The translations under genes were made by a program, and so were the position numbers. Below are positions 17,999 to 26,962 of a stretch of 64,000 bases of DNA, piece by piece. Position 1 is the first letter of the stretch, and every line of letters starts with the position of its first letter. The notes under the pieces are model-generated. The model worked only from the letters and a program-made list of their open reading frames with translations, searched no databases and was not told the origin of the DNA. Source of the DNA: Flammeovirga sp. SJP92 (GTDB lineage Bacteria > Bacteroidota > Bacteroidia > Cytophagales > Flammeovirgaceae); the NCBI RefSeq assembly GCF_001583495.1, contig NZ_LQAQ01000037.1, positions 35,775 through 99,774 of the forward strand, written 5' to 3'.

Positions 17999-18038
17999 TA
18001 CATTGTAAACTAAGTTTTCATTATTTATAGTGTTTTAA
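17999..18038 (+). repeat. Left-end fragment of family-1 MITE-like element
   Basis: TACATTGTAAACTAAGTTTT and the following CATTATTTATAGTGTTT match the left end of the element at 63682 nearly base for base, and that at 46118 closely. Homology stops after about 38 bp, so only the terminal part remains. Confidence 0.75.
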
Positions 18039-18117
18039 ACCTTAAAAATTGAATCTACATTTTTTGAAAAAATTGTTCCTGAATAATTGTAAGAAGCTAG
18101 AGAAAAACTAAAAAAGA

Positions 18118-18142
18118 AGCCGTTACTATAGCAGTAACGGCT
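18118..18142 (-). terminator. Intrinsic terminator of the sulfatase gene
   Basis: A perfect 10-bp stem, AGCCGTTACT (18118-18127) with AGTAACGGCT (18133-18142). On the minus strand it runs into TCTTTTTTAG. It lies about 90 bp after the stop of the 18233-19651 gene. Confidence 0.8.
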
Positions 18143-18232
18143 CTTCAATCTAACTTATATATCGCAAATATTTCGAAATGTCCTCGTTAAGCATTCAAAT
18201 TGATTATAAGATTACGTATTTAGTCCAAAATT

Positions 18233-19651
18233 TTATATTTCCTTTTTCTTTTCGCCAGCACTTGCTTTTTCAATAAACTGCTGACGGTTTTTCTCTTCTT
18301 TTAAAACGTTTTTAGCATGAGGGTCGTGCCACTTTGCTTTTACCGTACCTTCGGTCCAGTCAGTGTACAATCCTTTTAACTGCTTTACAATTTCCGGTTT
18401 TTGTTCCGCAAGATTGTGGCGTTCCAATGGATCTTTTTCCATATCGAAAAGGAAGCTTTCCAACTTATATCCTGAATAAACCAGCTTATAGTTTCCATGT
18501 CTGACAGCATATCCTGCACCATCAGAATATCTCCAATAAAGTGTTTGGTGTGGATGACCTTTTTTCTTTCCTTTTAAATAAGGTAAAAGGTTCACTCCGT
18601 CTAATTCTTTGTCTGGCAATGATGAATTTGTCGCCGCCATTGCAGTAGGAAAAATGTCCAATGCGGTAATGCATTCCTCATAACGTTTTCCTCCTTTTAA
18701 ACCTTGAGGCCAAGAAATCACAAATGGTACTCTGATACCACCTTCGAAAAGCATTCCTTTATGTCCTCTGTAAGGATAACTGCTAGCACCATGCGTATGT
18801 GCACCATTATCACTATAAAATACAATCATTGTATTTTCGTAAATCCCTTCTTCTTTTAATTTTTCAATCACTTGGCCAATTCCATGATCCATCCCCACTA
18901 CTAAGCCGGCGTACGCTGCTCTTCTTCCATCTTCAATGTGAGCAACATCCTCATAGTATTTTTTAGGAGCCTGTATTGGTGCATGTGGAGCATTGTAAGC
19001 CAAATACATAAAGAACGGTTTGTCTTCTTTAGCATATTCTCCAATATATTCCGTTGCCGCCTTTGTAAAATCATCTGTCAGGTAAGTCAACTCTTCCTGA
19101 GGAACAACTTTCCCGTCTCTCAATACACCACGCATGGGATCTCCCTTTTTAGGTTTTCCCCAATAATCAGAACCTCCACCATAAAAGCCATACCAATCGT
19201 CAAAACCTCTTTTATTAGGCCAGAATTTCTCATGATCTCCCAAATGCCATTTTCCAATAGCACAAGTTGTATATCCTTGTGTTTTAAAATGTTCTGACAT
19301 CATGATTTCATCCAATGGTAATCCATCGTCATCCGTTGGATCAACATAAGGCATGTTGTTTTCATGACCAAAACGCTGTTGGTATCTTCCACTCAATAAA
19401 CCAGCTCTACTTGGACTACAGTATGGATGACTCGCATATCCTTGTGAAAAAGAAATACCATCTTTTGCCAAAGCGTCAAGATTGGGTGTTGGAATATCTG
19501 ATCCGTTAAAACCGACATCACCCCATCCTTGATCATCTGAGATAATGATAATTACATTGGTTTTTTCTTTTTTGTCTTTAGGTGGTTCATTGGCCCACAG
19601 TTGAAGGGACAGTAAACCAAAGCAAAGTAATAGTATAGAAGATCGGTGCAT
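18233..19651 (-). CDS. Type I (formylglycine) sulfatase, S1 family
   Basis: The 472-residue protein has a signal peptide (LLLCFGLLSLQLWANE) and so acts in the periplasm or beyond. The sulfatase fold begins NVIIIISDDQGWGDVGFNGS with the metal-binding Asp pair. The maturation signature is HPYCSPSRAGLLSGRY, with Cys78 the residue converted to formylglycine. Further signatures are AIGKWHLGDHEKFWPNKRGF, YNAPHAPIQAPKKY and VFYSDNGAHTHGASSYPYRG. It removes sulfate esters, presumably from algal galactans given the L-galactose cluster next door. It lies downstream of kdgK on the same strand, separated by 111 bp containing a REP-like palindrome. Exact substrate and S1 subfamily cannot be read by eye. 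Confidence 0.9.
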   Translation of the reverse strand: MHRSSILLLCFGLLSLQLWANEPPKDKKEKTNVIIIISDDQGWGDVGFNGSDIPTPNLDALAKDGISFSQGYASHPYCSPSRAGLLSGRYQQRFGHENNMPYVDPTDDDGLPLDEIMMSEHFKTQGYTTCAIGKWHLGDHEKFWPNKRGFDDWYGFYGGGSDYWGKPKKGDPMRGVLRDGKVVPQEELTYLTDDFTKAATEYIGEYAKEDKPFFMYLAYNAPHAPIQAPKKYYEDVAHIEDGRRAAYAGLVVGMDHGIGQVIEKLKEEGIYENTMIVFYSDNGAHTHGASSYPYRGHKGMLFEGGIRVPFVISWPQGLKGGKRYEECITALDIFPTAMAATNSSLPDKELDGVNLLPYLKGKKKGHPHQTLYWRYSDGAGYAVRHGNYKLVYSGYKLESFLFDMEKDPLERHNLAEQKPEIVKQLKGLYTDWTEGTVKAKWHDPHAKNVLKEEKNRQQFIEKASAGEKKKEI

Positions 19652-19680
19652 AAGTAATATTCAAATTTATTGTTATTTTC

Positions 19681-19718
19681 ATCATTAGCCCACGACTTAA
19701 GTCGTGGGCTAATGATGA
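19681..19718. repeat. REP-like 38-bp perfect palindrome
   Basis: CATCATTAGCCCACGACTT is followed directly by its exact reverse complement. The same sequence with few changes recurs at 48706-48743, and shorter relatives with an ACTnnAGT core cluster at 58661-58798. It lies between kdgK and the sulfatase gene and could act as a transcript-stabilising or terminating hairpin. Confidence 0.8.
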
Positions 19719-19762
19719 TGAGTGGTAGTCTATTTAGAAAAAATATTTTCTTGAAGATAGGG

Positions 19763-20770
19763 TTATCTATCTACCTTAGAGAAGTCTGATGATGAAATCA
19801 TCTGCATCACTTCTTCTTTTTTGACAGCATTAAAATCGCCATCAATTCCGTGTTTAAAAGCAGATGATGCTATCGCAAAATCAATACACTGTTGTAGATC
19901 TCCTTCAAAAGCATGCAGACCATAAATAACACCTGCCATAAATGCATCACCACCTCCTACTCTATCAACAATATGTGTCAGTTCGTATTTCTTAGTTCTG
20001 TATACTTTTTTTCCATCAAATAATGCTCCTGCCCATGTGTGATGATTGGCAGATTTAACACCTCTTGATGAGAAAACCACTACTTCACAATTCGGATATT
20101 TCTCCATCATTGCTTTACCTGACAAAGCAAAATCAAGATCCGTCACCTCTTCATTTAAAACATCAACATCAGGATGAATTCCTGACATAACATGACATTT
20201 TTCCATCAATGCAGGCATTACTTCTTCATGGCTTTTACCCCATTGCCAAAGTTTCGCTCTATAGTTATAATCCATTGATACTTTCAACCCTTTTGCAGTT
20301 GCTACTTCCAATGCTTTAGCTGTAATTAAAGCCGCACTTTCAGAAACTGCTGGCGTAATTCCACTCCAGTGAAACCAAGTTACATCTTCAAAAATGGCAT
20401 CCCAATCAAATGTATCAATTGCTGCTTTTGTAAATGCACTGTCTGCACGATCATAGATCACTTTTCCTCCTCTCTGCATTGAAGGGGCTTCTACAAAATA
20501 CAACCCCAAACGACCTTCAGAACGAAGTACATTTGAAGTATCTATACCAAACTTTCTCATGTGCATCAGAGCATCATCAGCAATATCATGTGTCGGTAAA
20601 ACCGTTACCATACCTACATTCATACCGTAATTGCCCAATGAAGATGCTACGTTTAGTTCAGCACCTCCGTAGTAGGTTTCATACTCCGTAGTCTGACCAA
20701 ATCTTTTATGTCGAATAGGTGAAAGCCTCATTAAAACTTCACCTAATGTTATGATCTTATGTTTTTTCAT
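19763..20770 (-). CDS. kdgK: 2-keto-3-deoxygluconate kinase (PfkB family)
   Basis: I take the ATG at MKKHKIITLGEVLMRLSP as the start (335 residues); 14 extra in-frame codons upstream do not match the family. PfkB features are RLSPIRHKRFGQ, YYGGAELNVASSLGNYGM and the C-terminal signature DRVGGGDAFMAGVIYGL with the catalytic Asp. Bacteroidota proteins of this type phosphorylate 2-keto-3-deoxygluconate (KDG) to KDPG with ATP. It is transcribed with uxaB and follows it by 122 bp. KDG is the product of UxaA, so the gene closes the pathway together with Eda. It could also take KDG from anhydrogalactose or alginate breakdown. Confidence 0.88.
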   Translation of the reverse strand: MKKHKIITLGEVLMRLSPIRHKRFGQTTEYETYYGGAELNVASSLGNYGMNVGMVTVLPTHDIADDALMHMRKFGIDTSNVLRSEGRLGLYFVEAPSMQRGGKVIYDRADSAFTKAAIDTFDWDAIFEDVTWFHWSGITPAVSESAALITAKALEVATAKGLKVSMDYNYRAKLWQWGKSHEEVMPALMEKCHVMSGIHPDVDVLNEEVTDLDFALSGKAMMEKYPNCEVVVFSSRGVKSANHHTWAGALFDGKKVYRTKKYELTHIVDRVGGGDAFMAGVIYGLHAFEGDLQQCIDFAIASSAFKHGIDGDFNAVKKEEVMQMISSSDFSKVDR

Positions 20771-20892
20771 ATTCCTACATAAATGCAGTTGAACTTTAAA
20801 AGGGATGAGCAAAGAGGAATGAGAAGATACTTGATCATCTCCTCCCTCTTTAACTGTTACTCTTCCCTAAATAGCACACCACTATTCACTTT

Positions 20893-22329
20893 TTATACGT
20901 ATAGTTCGCTTTCCAATAAAGCAGTCACACCCTCATTCAATATGGCTTGAAGATAATAGGCCACTCCTTCGTGTAATTGAGGAATTTTGTTTAAATCTTG
21001 TTCCCAAAGTGTTGTATAAGCTAATACCTGCTGTACTAACTCTTCCAATGAGATTTCTTTAGAATCGTATTTCGCCCAAACCGTCTTCAATAACTCCAAT
21101 ACATCTGCGTTATCTTGTGCTTGGAAGTCATCACTTGGTGCATAAAGCTTGATCAACGCTGCAAAAGACATCAATAAATGCTTAGGCACTCTTCCTTTTT
21201 CAGTATAGAAACTAAGAATAGATGGTAAAACTCTTGTCTTGAATTTAGGGAAAGAGTTTAATGAAATACTTTTCAGATAATGTTTGATGAATGGATTTCT
21301 AAAACGATCCAATACATCGTCCTTGAACTCTACCAATCCATCTGCTGGAGGAAGAGAAGGAATTATTTCTTCTGTGAGGCAAGTATTAATAAATCTTGAA
21401 ACTGTTTCGTTTTCTAAATTCTCTCTAACCGTTTCAATTCCTGCCAATAATCCTACAGGCACCATTAATGTATGTGCACCATTTAAGATTCTTACTTTAC
21501 GCTCTCTATAAGGGGCTTGGTTGTCAGTAACAACGATATTTAAACCTGCTTTTTCGAAAGGTAAAACTTCTTTGATTTTTTGATCGCCTTCCAATACAAA
21601 TAAATGGAACTGCTCTCCTTCTACTACTAATTGATCTTCAAAACCAAGGTCTTTTTGAATTTCCTCAATTCTATCTTTTGGATAACCTGGTACAATTCTG
21701 TCTACCAAAGTATTATAAAAAGTACATGCTTCATTTACCCAAGCCACAAACTCGTCACCTAAGTTCCAATCTGAAGCGTATTGAAGAATGATTTCTTTTA
21801 GTTTTACACCATTTTTATCAATCAACTCACAAGGTAAAATGATAAGTCCTTTGTCTACAGCTCCACTGAAATGTGTAAATCTACGATGTAAAAATGCTGT
21901 TAATTTACCAGGGAAACTGTCTTGAAGACTATCTAATTGATCACCCTCTTTGTATACAATACCAGCTTCAGTAGTATTCGAAAATACAAATTGTAATGTA
22001 TCAACCTCAGCTAGTTTTAAATAAGCATTAAAGTCTTCGTAAGGATTGATTACTTCTTGAATACAATCCACCAACATTTGCTTGTTGATCAACTCTCCTT
22101 TCTCAATACCATTTAATAATAAATGATACAAACCGTCTTGTGAAGCTAACAATTCTCCTAATCCTTGAGGAATAGGCTGTACTACGGCTACACCTGCATT
22201 GAAATCAGATTGTACATTCATTTCATGAATCATCCAATCAATAAATGCTCTTAAAAAGTTACCTTCACCGAATTGTACTACTTTAATTGGGCGAGGATTT
22301 ACTATTGCTGTTGTTCTATTCAGTTTCAT
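20893..22329 (-). CDS. uxaB: Tagaturonate reductase (altronate oxidoreductase), UxaB
   Basis: This 478-residue enzyme of the mannitol-dehydrogenase family starts with a dinucleotide-binding region, IKVVQFGEGNFLRAFIDWMI, followed by FVFSNTTEAGIVY and LPCELIDKNGVKLKEIIL. The catalytic region includes ERKVRILNGAHTLMVPVG, a Lys/Asn/His-containing motif typical of long-chain polyol dehydrogenases. UxaB reduces D-tagaturonate to D-altronate with NADH. In this cluster tagaturonate would come from the LgoD-like dehydrogenase rather than from galacturonate, since no uronate isomerase (uxaC) is in the window. It is separated from uxaA by a 370-bp gap that breaks the otherwise tight gene spacing. Confidence 0.9.
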   Translation of the reverse strand: MKLNRTTAIVNPRPIKVVQFGEGNFLRAFIDWMIHEMNVQSDFNAGVAVVQPIPQGLGELLASQDGLYHLLLNGIEKGELINKQMLVDCIQEVINPYEDFNAYLKLAEVDTLQFVFSNTTEAGIVYKEGDQLDSLQDSFPGKLTAFLHRRFTHFSGAVDKGLIILPCELIDKNGVKLKEIILQYASDWNLGDEFVAWVNEACTFYNTLVDRIVPGYPKDRIEEIQKDLGFEDQLVVEGEQFHLFVLEGDQKIKEVLPFEKAGLNIVVTDNQAPYRERKVRILNGAHTLMVPVGLLAGIETVRENLENETVSRFINTCLTEEIIPSLPPADGLVEFKDDVLDRFRNPFIKHYLKSISLNSFPKFKTRVLPSILSFYTEKGRVPKHLLMSFAALIKLYAPSDDFQAQDNADVLELLKTVWAKYDSKEISLEELVQQVLAYTTLWEQDLNKIPQLHEGVAYYLQAILNEGVTALLESELYV

Positions 22330-22358
22330 GGCTATTTGCTCTTTATTTTTCCACCAAT

Positions 22359-22503
22359 TTCAATAGGTCGCAAGTGCTAAGCGATTGCATCACTTGTGGC
22401 TGTATTGTTATGAAAATGTCTCAAATTGCTTGAGATCTTTTTTAATTCTTTCCGATATCCAATTACAAGCACCGCCTTTCGGCTAAGCACTTGTAGAATT
22501 GGA
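22359..22503. repeat. Pair of CGCTTAACA-type hairpins and a third stem-loop
   Basis: Two members of a small hairpin family occur in opposite orientation: 22369-22398 (arms CAAGTG/CACTTG) and 22459-22502 (arms CCAAT/ATTGG and TACAAG/CTTGTA, with GCC/GGC at the tip). Both carry the motif GCTTAGCAC or its complement. Between them TCTCAA/TTGAGA (22419-22435) is followed by TCTTTTTT on the plus strand. Related hairpins are at 31328, 31895, 46189 and 63754. Confidence 0.6.
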
Positions 22504-22698
22504 CTATTTGTTTTTTTTACCAAAAACAAAACCTAAGCATTGGAGAAGCTTCCCAACTTTCGAGGGATCGTGTTCAATGATAAATTCCTTGTTTTGAAAT
22601 TTGGTGATATCGAAGTCGGGAGTCATCTCCAACACCCAATCACAAGTGATGTCTAATGACTTTTCACCTGCGATATATGGGGTATCACAATTATATTT
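22504..22698 (-). pseudogene. 64-codon open frame directly following uxaA, possible gene remnant
   Basis: The frame of uxaA stays open for 64 further codons after its TAA stop and ends at a TAG (22504-22506). The peptide has a protein-like composition (GEKSLDITCDWVLEM, then DITKFQNKEFIIEHDPSKVG and LLQCLGFVFGKKNK) but no ATG before codon 25. The uxaA product itself ends like E. coli UxaA, so this is not its missing C-terminus. It may be the 3' remnant of a lost gene, or a small gene starting at GTG (codon 22) or ATG (codon 25). I do not recognise a family. Confidence 0.3.
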
Positions 22699-24348
22699 TT
22701 ATAGGGAAATACCTCTCTTCCATGGAATGAAATCATCATGACGCATTCTCATAGAGTTCGTTTCCAATTTTCCACTTGCTACTTCCAATAAGTACTCAAG
22801 CATTGTTGCTGCTTTAGTGGCAATTGTATCCTCTCCAGTAATAACAGATCCAGTATCAAAGTCAATAATGTCCTTCATACGTTCCGCTAGAATTGAGTTT
22901 GAAGAAACTTTAATTACTGGCGTGATTGGATTACCTGTAGGGGTTCCCAAACCTGTGCTGAATGTAATCAAAGTAGCTCCTGATCCTGCCAAAGCGGTTG
23001 TCGACTCCACGTCATTACCTGGTGTGCAAAGTAAATTAAGACCTTTCTTTGTCACTTGTTCTGTATAATCCAGTACTTCAACAATTGGTGAAGAACCACC
23101 TTTTTTGGCTGCTCCTGCTGATTTCATCGCATCGGTAATCAAACCATCTTTAATGTTACCTGGAGAAGGATTGGCATCAAAACCTGAGCCTACTGCTTCT
23201 GCTCTGTGCTTATAAATTGCCATGAGGTCCACAAAACGCTGTGCATCTTTTTCCTCTACACAACGGTCTGTTAAACTTTGCTCCACACCATTCAATTCAG
23301 GAAACTCTGCCAAGATTGGAATAGCACCTAATGCTACTAACATATCTGAAACATACCCAATCACAGGATTGGCTGAAATGCCTGAAAAACCATCTGAACC
23401 ACCGCATTCTAAACCTAATCGAAGTGCTGAAATTGGTGCTTCTTGACGTTCTACTTTATTGGCTTCCACCAACCCTGCCATCGTGTATTTGACAATGTTA
23501 GAGATGAAGTCTGTTTCGGATGAACTCTTTTGTTGCTCTACATAATACACCGGTTTATCGAACTTTGGATTGACCTTCTTGATGGCATCCTGTAAGATAT
23601 CTACCTGTGCATTTTGGCAACCTAAACTTAAGAATGTCGCACCCGCCACATTAGGATTGTTCAGATAACCTGCCAATAACTGACAAAGTGTATCTGAGTC
23701 CTGACGGATACCACCGCAACCTCCATCATGCAATAAGAATTTGATTCCATCTACATTTTTGAAAGCACGGTTTTTCTTTTGCTCTGCCAATGGAATAATG
23801 ATGTCTTCATCAATCAATCCATTGCTGTCTGCACCGTTTTCTATTTTTTGTAATAAACCGTCGATATCCAAGTCGTAATCTCTACCTTTTGAATAACCCA
23901 GTTTATCTTCTAATATTTCTTTAGCTGCTAAGACGTTTCTGTTTTCACAGAATACTAATGGCACCACCAGCCACATGTTTTGTGTACCAATTTGTCCGTC
24001 CGTTCTGTGGTAACCCATAAAAGTTCTGTTTTCAAAAGCTGAAACATCCGGTTTTACCCAATCTGTTTTACGCTCTCTCACTACCACATCACTTGCAGCA
24101 TGTTTTACGTTTTCAGTTGTCATTGCCTCACCCTTTTTAATCGGCTGTGTTGCTTTACCTACTAAAACGCCATACATAAACACTTCATCACCCTCATTGA
24201 AATCCTTCAAAGCAAATTTGTGTTTACTTTTAACAGGACCCACTGTTGTTAGGTGTTGTCCTTCAAAATTTATTTCTTCAGATGCTTCTAAATCTTTCAA
24301 TGCCACCATTACGTTGTCCGTAGGGTGAACCATTAATACTTTATTCAT
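22699..24348 (-). CDS. uxaA: Altronate dehydratase, UxaA
   Basis: The 549-residue protein has an N-terminal SAF-like domain (residues 1-~90: VMVALKDLEASEEINFEGQH, HKFALKDFNEGDEVFMYGVL) and the large UxaA/GarD catalytic domain. Matching blocks to E. coli UxaA are RLGLECGGSDGFSGISANP, NPSPGNIKDGLITDAMKSAG, LNLLCTPGNDVESTTALAGS and TFSTGLGTPTGNPITPVIKV. It dehydrates D-altronate to 2-keto-3-deoxygluconate. It is 47 bp downstream of eda on the same strand. Length is somewhat above the ~495 residues of the E. coli enzyme, mainly through insertions. Confidence 0.93.
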   Translation of the reverse strand: MNKVLMVHPTDNVMVALKDLEASEEINFEGQHLTTVGPVKSKHKFALKDFNEGDEVFMYGVLVGKATQPIKKGEAMTTENVKHAASDVVVRERKTDWVKPDVSAFENRTFMGYHRTDGQIGTQNMWLVVPLVFCENRNVLAAKEILEDKLGYSKGRDYDLDIDGLLQKIENGADSNGLIDEDIIIPLAEQKKNRAFKNVDGIKFLLHDGGCGGIRQDSDTLCQLLAGYLNNPNVAGATFLSLGCQNAQVDILQDAIKKVNPKFDKPVYYVEQQKSSSETDFISNIVKYTMAGLVEANKVERQEAPISALRLGLECGGSDGFSGISANPVIGYVSDMLVALGAIPILAEFPELNGVEQSLTDRCVEEKDAQRFVDLMAIYKHRAEAVGSGFDANPSPGNIKDGLITDAMKSAGAAKKGGSSPIVEVLDYTEQVTKKGLNLLCTPGNDVESTTALAGSGATLITFSTGLGTPTGNPITPVIKVSSNSILAERMKDIIDFDTGSVITGEDTIATKAATMLEYLLEVASGKLETNSMRMRHDDFIPWKRGISL

Positions 24349-24395
24349 CGTCTTATTACTTAATAATATTCTAACTCAAAGAGTAAATAGTTATT

Positions 24396-25079
24396 TTAAA
24401 CAGCTACACTACCTTCTTTATAATCTGCTACAAACTCCATTAATGTTTGTAAGCGGTCATAGGTAGCATCATAGTCGTAACCTGTAGCGGCTTTCACTAA
24501 TAGTTTATCACCGATTCCTACACAACTTACACCTACATCCAGCCAGCTTTTAATATCTTCAATAGTTGGAGAAACACCACCTGTAGGCATTACATCTGTC
24601 CAAGGCATTGGAGCCTTTACACCTTTGATAAATCCTTTCGCATCGAATGCGTTGGCTGGGAAGATTTTCACTACCTCTGCACCACATTCATGAGCATTAG
24701 ATACTTCTGAAACAGTTGTACAACCTGGGAACCAAGCGATTTTTCTTCGGTTACAGATTTTAGCAATTTCAGGATTGAATAAAGGTGAAACGATAAAATC
24801 TGCTCCATTTTGGATAAATATTGCTGCCGTAAATTCGTCTACAATAGAACCAATACCCACTGCCATATCAGGAAACTCTGCTCTTACTACTTTGATCAAT
24901 TCAATAAAGATCTGATCTGCCTGCTCCCCTCTGTTTGTAAATTCAAAAACTCTAATTCCGGCTTTGTAAGCAGTGCTGATCACCTCTAAAGTGGTTGTCA
25001 GATCACTGTTGTAAAATACTGGAACGATGACTGTGGATTTCATCTTAGAAACCACCTCAATTCTTGAGAACTTTGCCAT
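24396..25079 (-). CDS. eda: 2-keto-3-deoxy-6-phosphogluconate aldolase (Eda)
   Basis: This 227-residue class I aldolase splits KDPG into pyruvate and glyceraldehyde-3-phosphate. The Schiff-base lysine is Lys138 in GAEVVKIFPANAF, the catalytic Glu is Glu46 in GIRVFEFTNRGEQ, and the phosphate-binding region is MPTGGVSP. Further conserved stretches are VGIGSIVDEFTAAIFIQNGA, DFIVSPLFNPEIAKICN and WFPGCTTVSE. Its gene follows the mutarotase gene at 2 bp and precedes uxaA at 47 bp, so it is clearly part of the operon. With KdgK it forms the lower end of the pathway. Confidence 0.93.
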   Translation of the reverse strand: MAKFSRIEVVSKMKSTVIVPVFYNSDLTTTLEVISTAYKAGIRVFEFTNRGEQADQIFIELIKVVRAEFPDMAVGIGSIVDEFTAAIFIQNGADFIVSPLFNPEIAKICNRRKIAWFPGCTTVSEVSNAHECGAEVVKIFPANAFDAKGFIKGVKAPMPWTDVMPTGGVSPTIEDIKSWLDVGVSCVGIGDKLLVKAATGYDYDATYDRLQTLMEFVADYKEGSVAV

Positions 25080-25081
25080 GA

Positions 25082-25504
25082 TTATGCCTCTTGTGTTTGT
25101 TGAAGTTTAGAAATTTCTTTCACTTGCCCTGCCAATGCATCGTAGTCCTCTTGCTGCTCTATCTCATAGATACGTTCCATCAATTCCCACTTGCTATCTG
25201 CATCGGCATCAGCGTCCGCCACTTGAAAACGAGAAACAAATGTTTCCCATTCCGATTGTCTCGGTTTCGTAGCCAATTCCTTCATTCTTTCCTCATGGTT
25301 AAAATCTGCCACTGTATCCATGATCATGAATAACTGATTTTTGTGGAGATAAATTTCCATATCAAGAATACCTACTTCTTTCATTCCTTCCGTGATTTCT
25401 TTCCAAGCCTGTCCTTTGGCATGTACTTTTTTATAATCTTCAATCAAAGAAGGGTCGTTCGCTAATGAAAGCGTTTTACAATATCTTTTAAACTGCATTT
25501 TCAA
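25082..25504 (-). CDS. L-rhamnose/L-fucose mutarotase family (DUF718) protein, likely L-galactose mutarotase
   Basis: The protein (140 residues) has the RhaM/DUF718 pattern: QFKRYCKTLSLANDPSLIED at the N-terminus, YKKVHAKGQAWKEITEGMKE, VGILDMEIYLHKNQLFMIMD and a W-containing ETFVSRFQVAD. Family members interconvert alpha and beta anomers of L-sugars. In this operon, flanked by the importer gene (3 bp) and eda (2 bp), L-galactose is the most consistent substrate, since L-fucose and L-galactose differ only at C6. A repetitive ADADADADS stretch follows the conserved part; the final ~40 residues are less conserved. Confidence 0.82.
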   Translation of the reverse strand: MKMQFKRYCKTLSLANDPSLIEDYKKVHAKGQAWKEITEGMKEVGILDMEIYLHKNQLFMIMDTVADFNHEERMKELATKPRQSEWETFVSRFQVADADADADSKWELMERIYEIEQQEDYDALAGQVKEISKLQQTQEA

Positions 25505-25507
25505 TGC

Positions 25508-26866
25508 TTATTTCGTCGTTAAAAATCTTCTGTAGCCAAACACTGCAATGACACAGAAACAAACTAATGGGAGGAAGAAGGATACATTCACAGCCGGCAT
25601 TCCCATTAATACACCTTTGTCAATAATTGCACCTTGAAGTGGTGGCATCAATGCTCCACCTACAATGGCCATTACCAAACCTGCTGCACCAAACTCTGCA
25701 TCTTTATCTAAACCTTCTAAAGCAATACCGTAGATTGTTGGGAACATCAATGACATGAAGATTGAAGTACCAATCAAGGCATATAATCCAATATCACCTC
25801 CAACAAAAATGGTCACGGTCATCATTCCAATTCCTCCTAATGCGAAGACTGCCAATAACATGGATGCTTTTACAAAACGCATTAAGAATGTGGCAATAAA
25901 ACGTCCTGATAAGAACAGTACCATAGCAATGATGTTGAATGATTGTGCTTCTGCTTTTGTATACCCAATATTTTCAGCGTATTGAATAATAAAAGTCCAG
26001 CACATGATCTGAGCTCCTACATAAAAAATCTGAGCTACTACACCCTCTCTGTAAGTTACATTTTGAATCAGACGTTGTAAGGTATCGCCTAAGCTGAAGT
26101 TATCGTCTTTTTCATTTGTAGTTGGTATTTTAGTTACTGCAATAATCACTGCTACTGCAATTACCACCAAACCTAGCATCACATAAGGATCGCGGATCAC
26201 CATTAAATCTTGTGCTCTGATAATTGCTTTTTCCCCTTCGGGTAATGTAGAATAAATCAAACTTCCATCCGCTGCTTTCTCCGCTGAATTCAGCTTTGAT
26301 AAGATAAATTGCTGTGCTACAAACATTCCTGTAAGTGAGCCAATTGGGTTGAATGATTGTGCTAAGTTTAATCTTCTAGTTGATGTCTCTTTTGAACCTA
26401 ATGAAAGGATCAGAGGGTTGGCTGTAGTTTCTAAAAATGCCAATCCAAAAGTAAGGATATAGTATGAGGCTAAGAAGAAACCAAACATTTGAAATTGTGC
26501 CGCTGGGTAAAACAATAATGTACCCGTAGCATACAATCCCATGCCAAATAAAATAACTTTTTTATATGAATATCTTTTGATAAGAATTGCCGCCGGCAAT
26601 GCCATCGTAAAGTAGCCACCATAAAAAGCAAACTGCACAAATGATGCTTTAAAATTTGAAATTTCCATTACCGTTTTGAAGGCCGAAACCATCGGATTGG
26701 TGATGTCATTTGCAAATCCCCAAAGTGCAAATAAACTGGTGATCAGCACAAAAGGAACTAAATATTTTTTTTCTACAACTTTCTCGTTGCCAGAAGGTGA
26801 AGCGGCGCCTCCCTCCTGCTCATCTTTTTTCTGTAGGTCTATTTTGTCAACTGTAATATTGCTCAT
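25508..26866 (-). CDS. FucP-type sugar:H+ symporter (MFS, FGHS family)
   Basis: This 452-residue inner-membrane protein has about 12 transmembrane helices. It shows the FucP/FGHS hallmarks LFALWGFANDITNPMVSAFK, FVQFAFYGGYFTMALPAAIL, LIKRYSYKKVILFGMGLYAT and FLETTANPLILSLGS. E. coli FucP imports L-fucose and also accepts L-galactose, so the operon context fits L-galactose uptake (inference). The gene lies 3 bp upstream of the mutarotase gene and 96 bp downstream of the LgoD-like gene. The gap contains a hairpin at 26930-26951. Confidence 0.88.
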   Translation of the reverse strand: MSNITVDKIDLQKKDEQEGGAASPSGNEKVVEKKYLVPFVLITSLFALWGFANDITNPMVSAFKTVMEISNFKASFVQFAFYGGYFTMALPAAILIKRYSYKKVILFGMGLYATGTLLFYPAAQFQMFGFFLASYYILTFGLAFLETTANPLILSLGSKETSTRRLNLAQSFNPIGSLTGMFVAQQFILSKLNSAEKAADGSLIYSTLPEGEKAIIRAQDLMVIRDPYVMLGLVVIAVAVIIAVTKIPTTNEKDDNFSLGDTLQRLIQNVTYREGVVAQIFYVGAQIMCWTFIIQYAENIGYTKAEAQSFNIIAMVLFLSGRFIATFLMRFVKASMLLAVFALGGIGMMTVTIFVGGDIGLYALIGTSIFMSLMFPTIYGIALEGLDKDAEFGAAGLVMAIVGGALMPPLQGAIIDKGVLMGMPAVNVSFFLPLVCFCVIAVFGYRRFLTTK

Positions 26867-26929
26867 TGCTAGTAAATTATGTGTGTGCGCGTATTTTTTA
26901 GTTAGGGAAATGTTGAGGTATTTGAGGAA

Positions 26930-26951
26930 GGGCAGACACGAAGGTCTACCC
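26930..26951 (-). promoter_or_regulatory. Intra-operon hairpin between the LgoD-like and importer genes
   Basis: GGGCAGAC (26930-26937) pairs with GTCTACCC (26944-26951), one pair a wobble, with a 6-nt loop. No T-run follows on the minus strand, so it looks like an mRNA processing or stabilising hairpin rather than a terminator. Confidence 0.45.
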
Positions 26952-26962
26952 CTACGTTACTT

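Noticed and set aside
20893..24348. D-galacturonate (pectin) catabolism.
   Set aside because: uxaA and uxaB would fit, but no uronate isomerase (uxaC) or pectinolytic gene is present, and the adjoining genes act on a neutral L-sugar.
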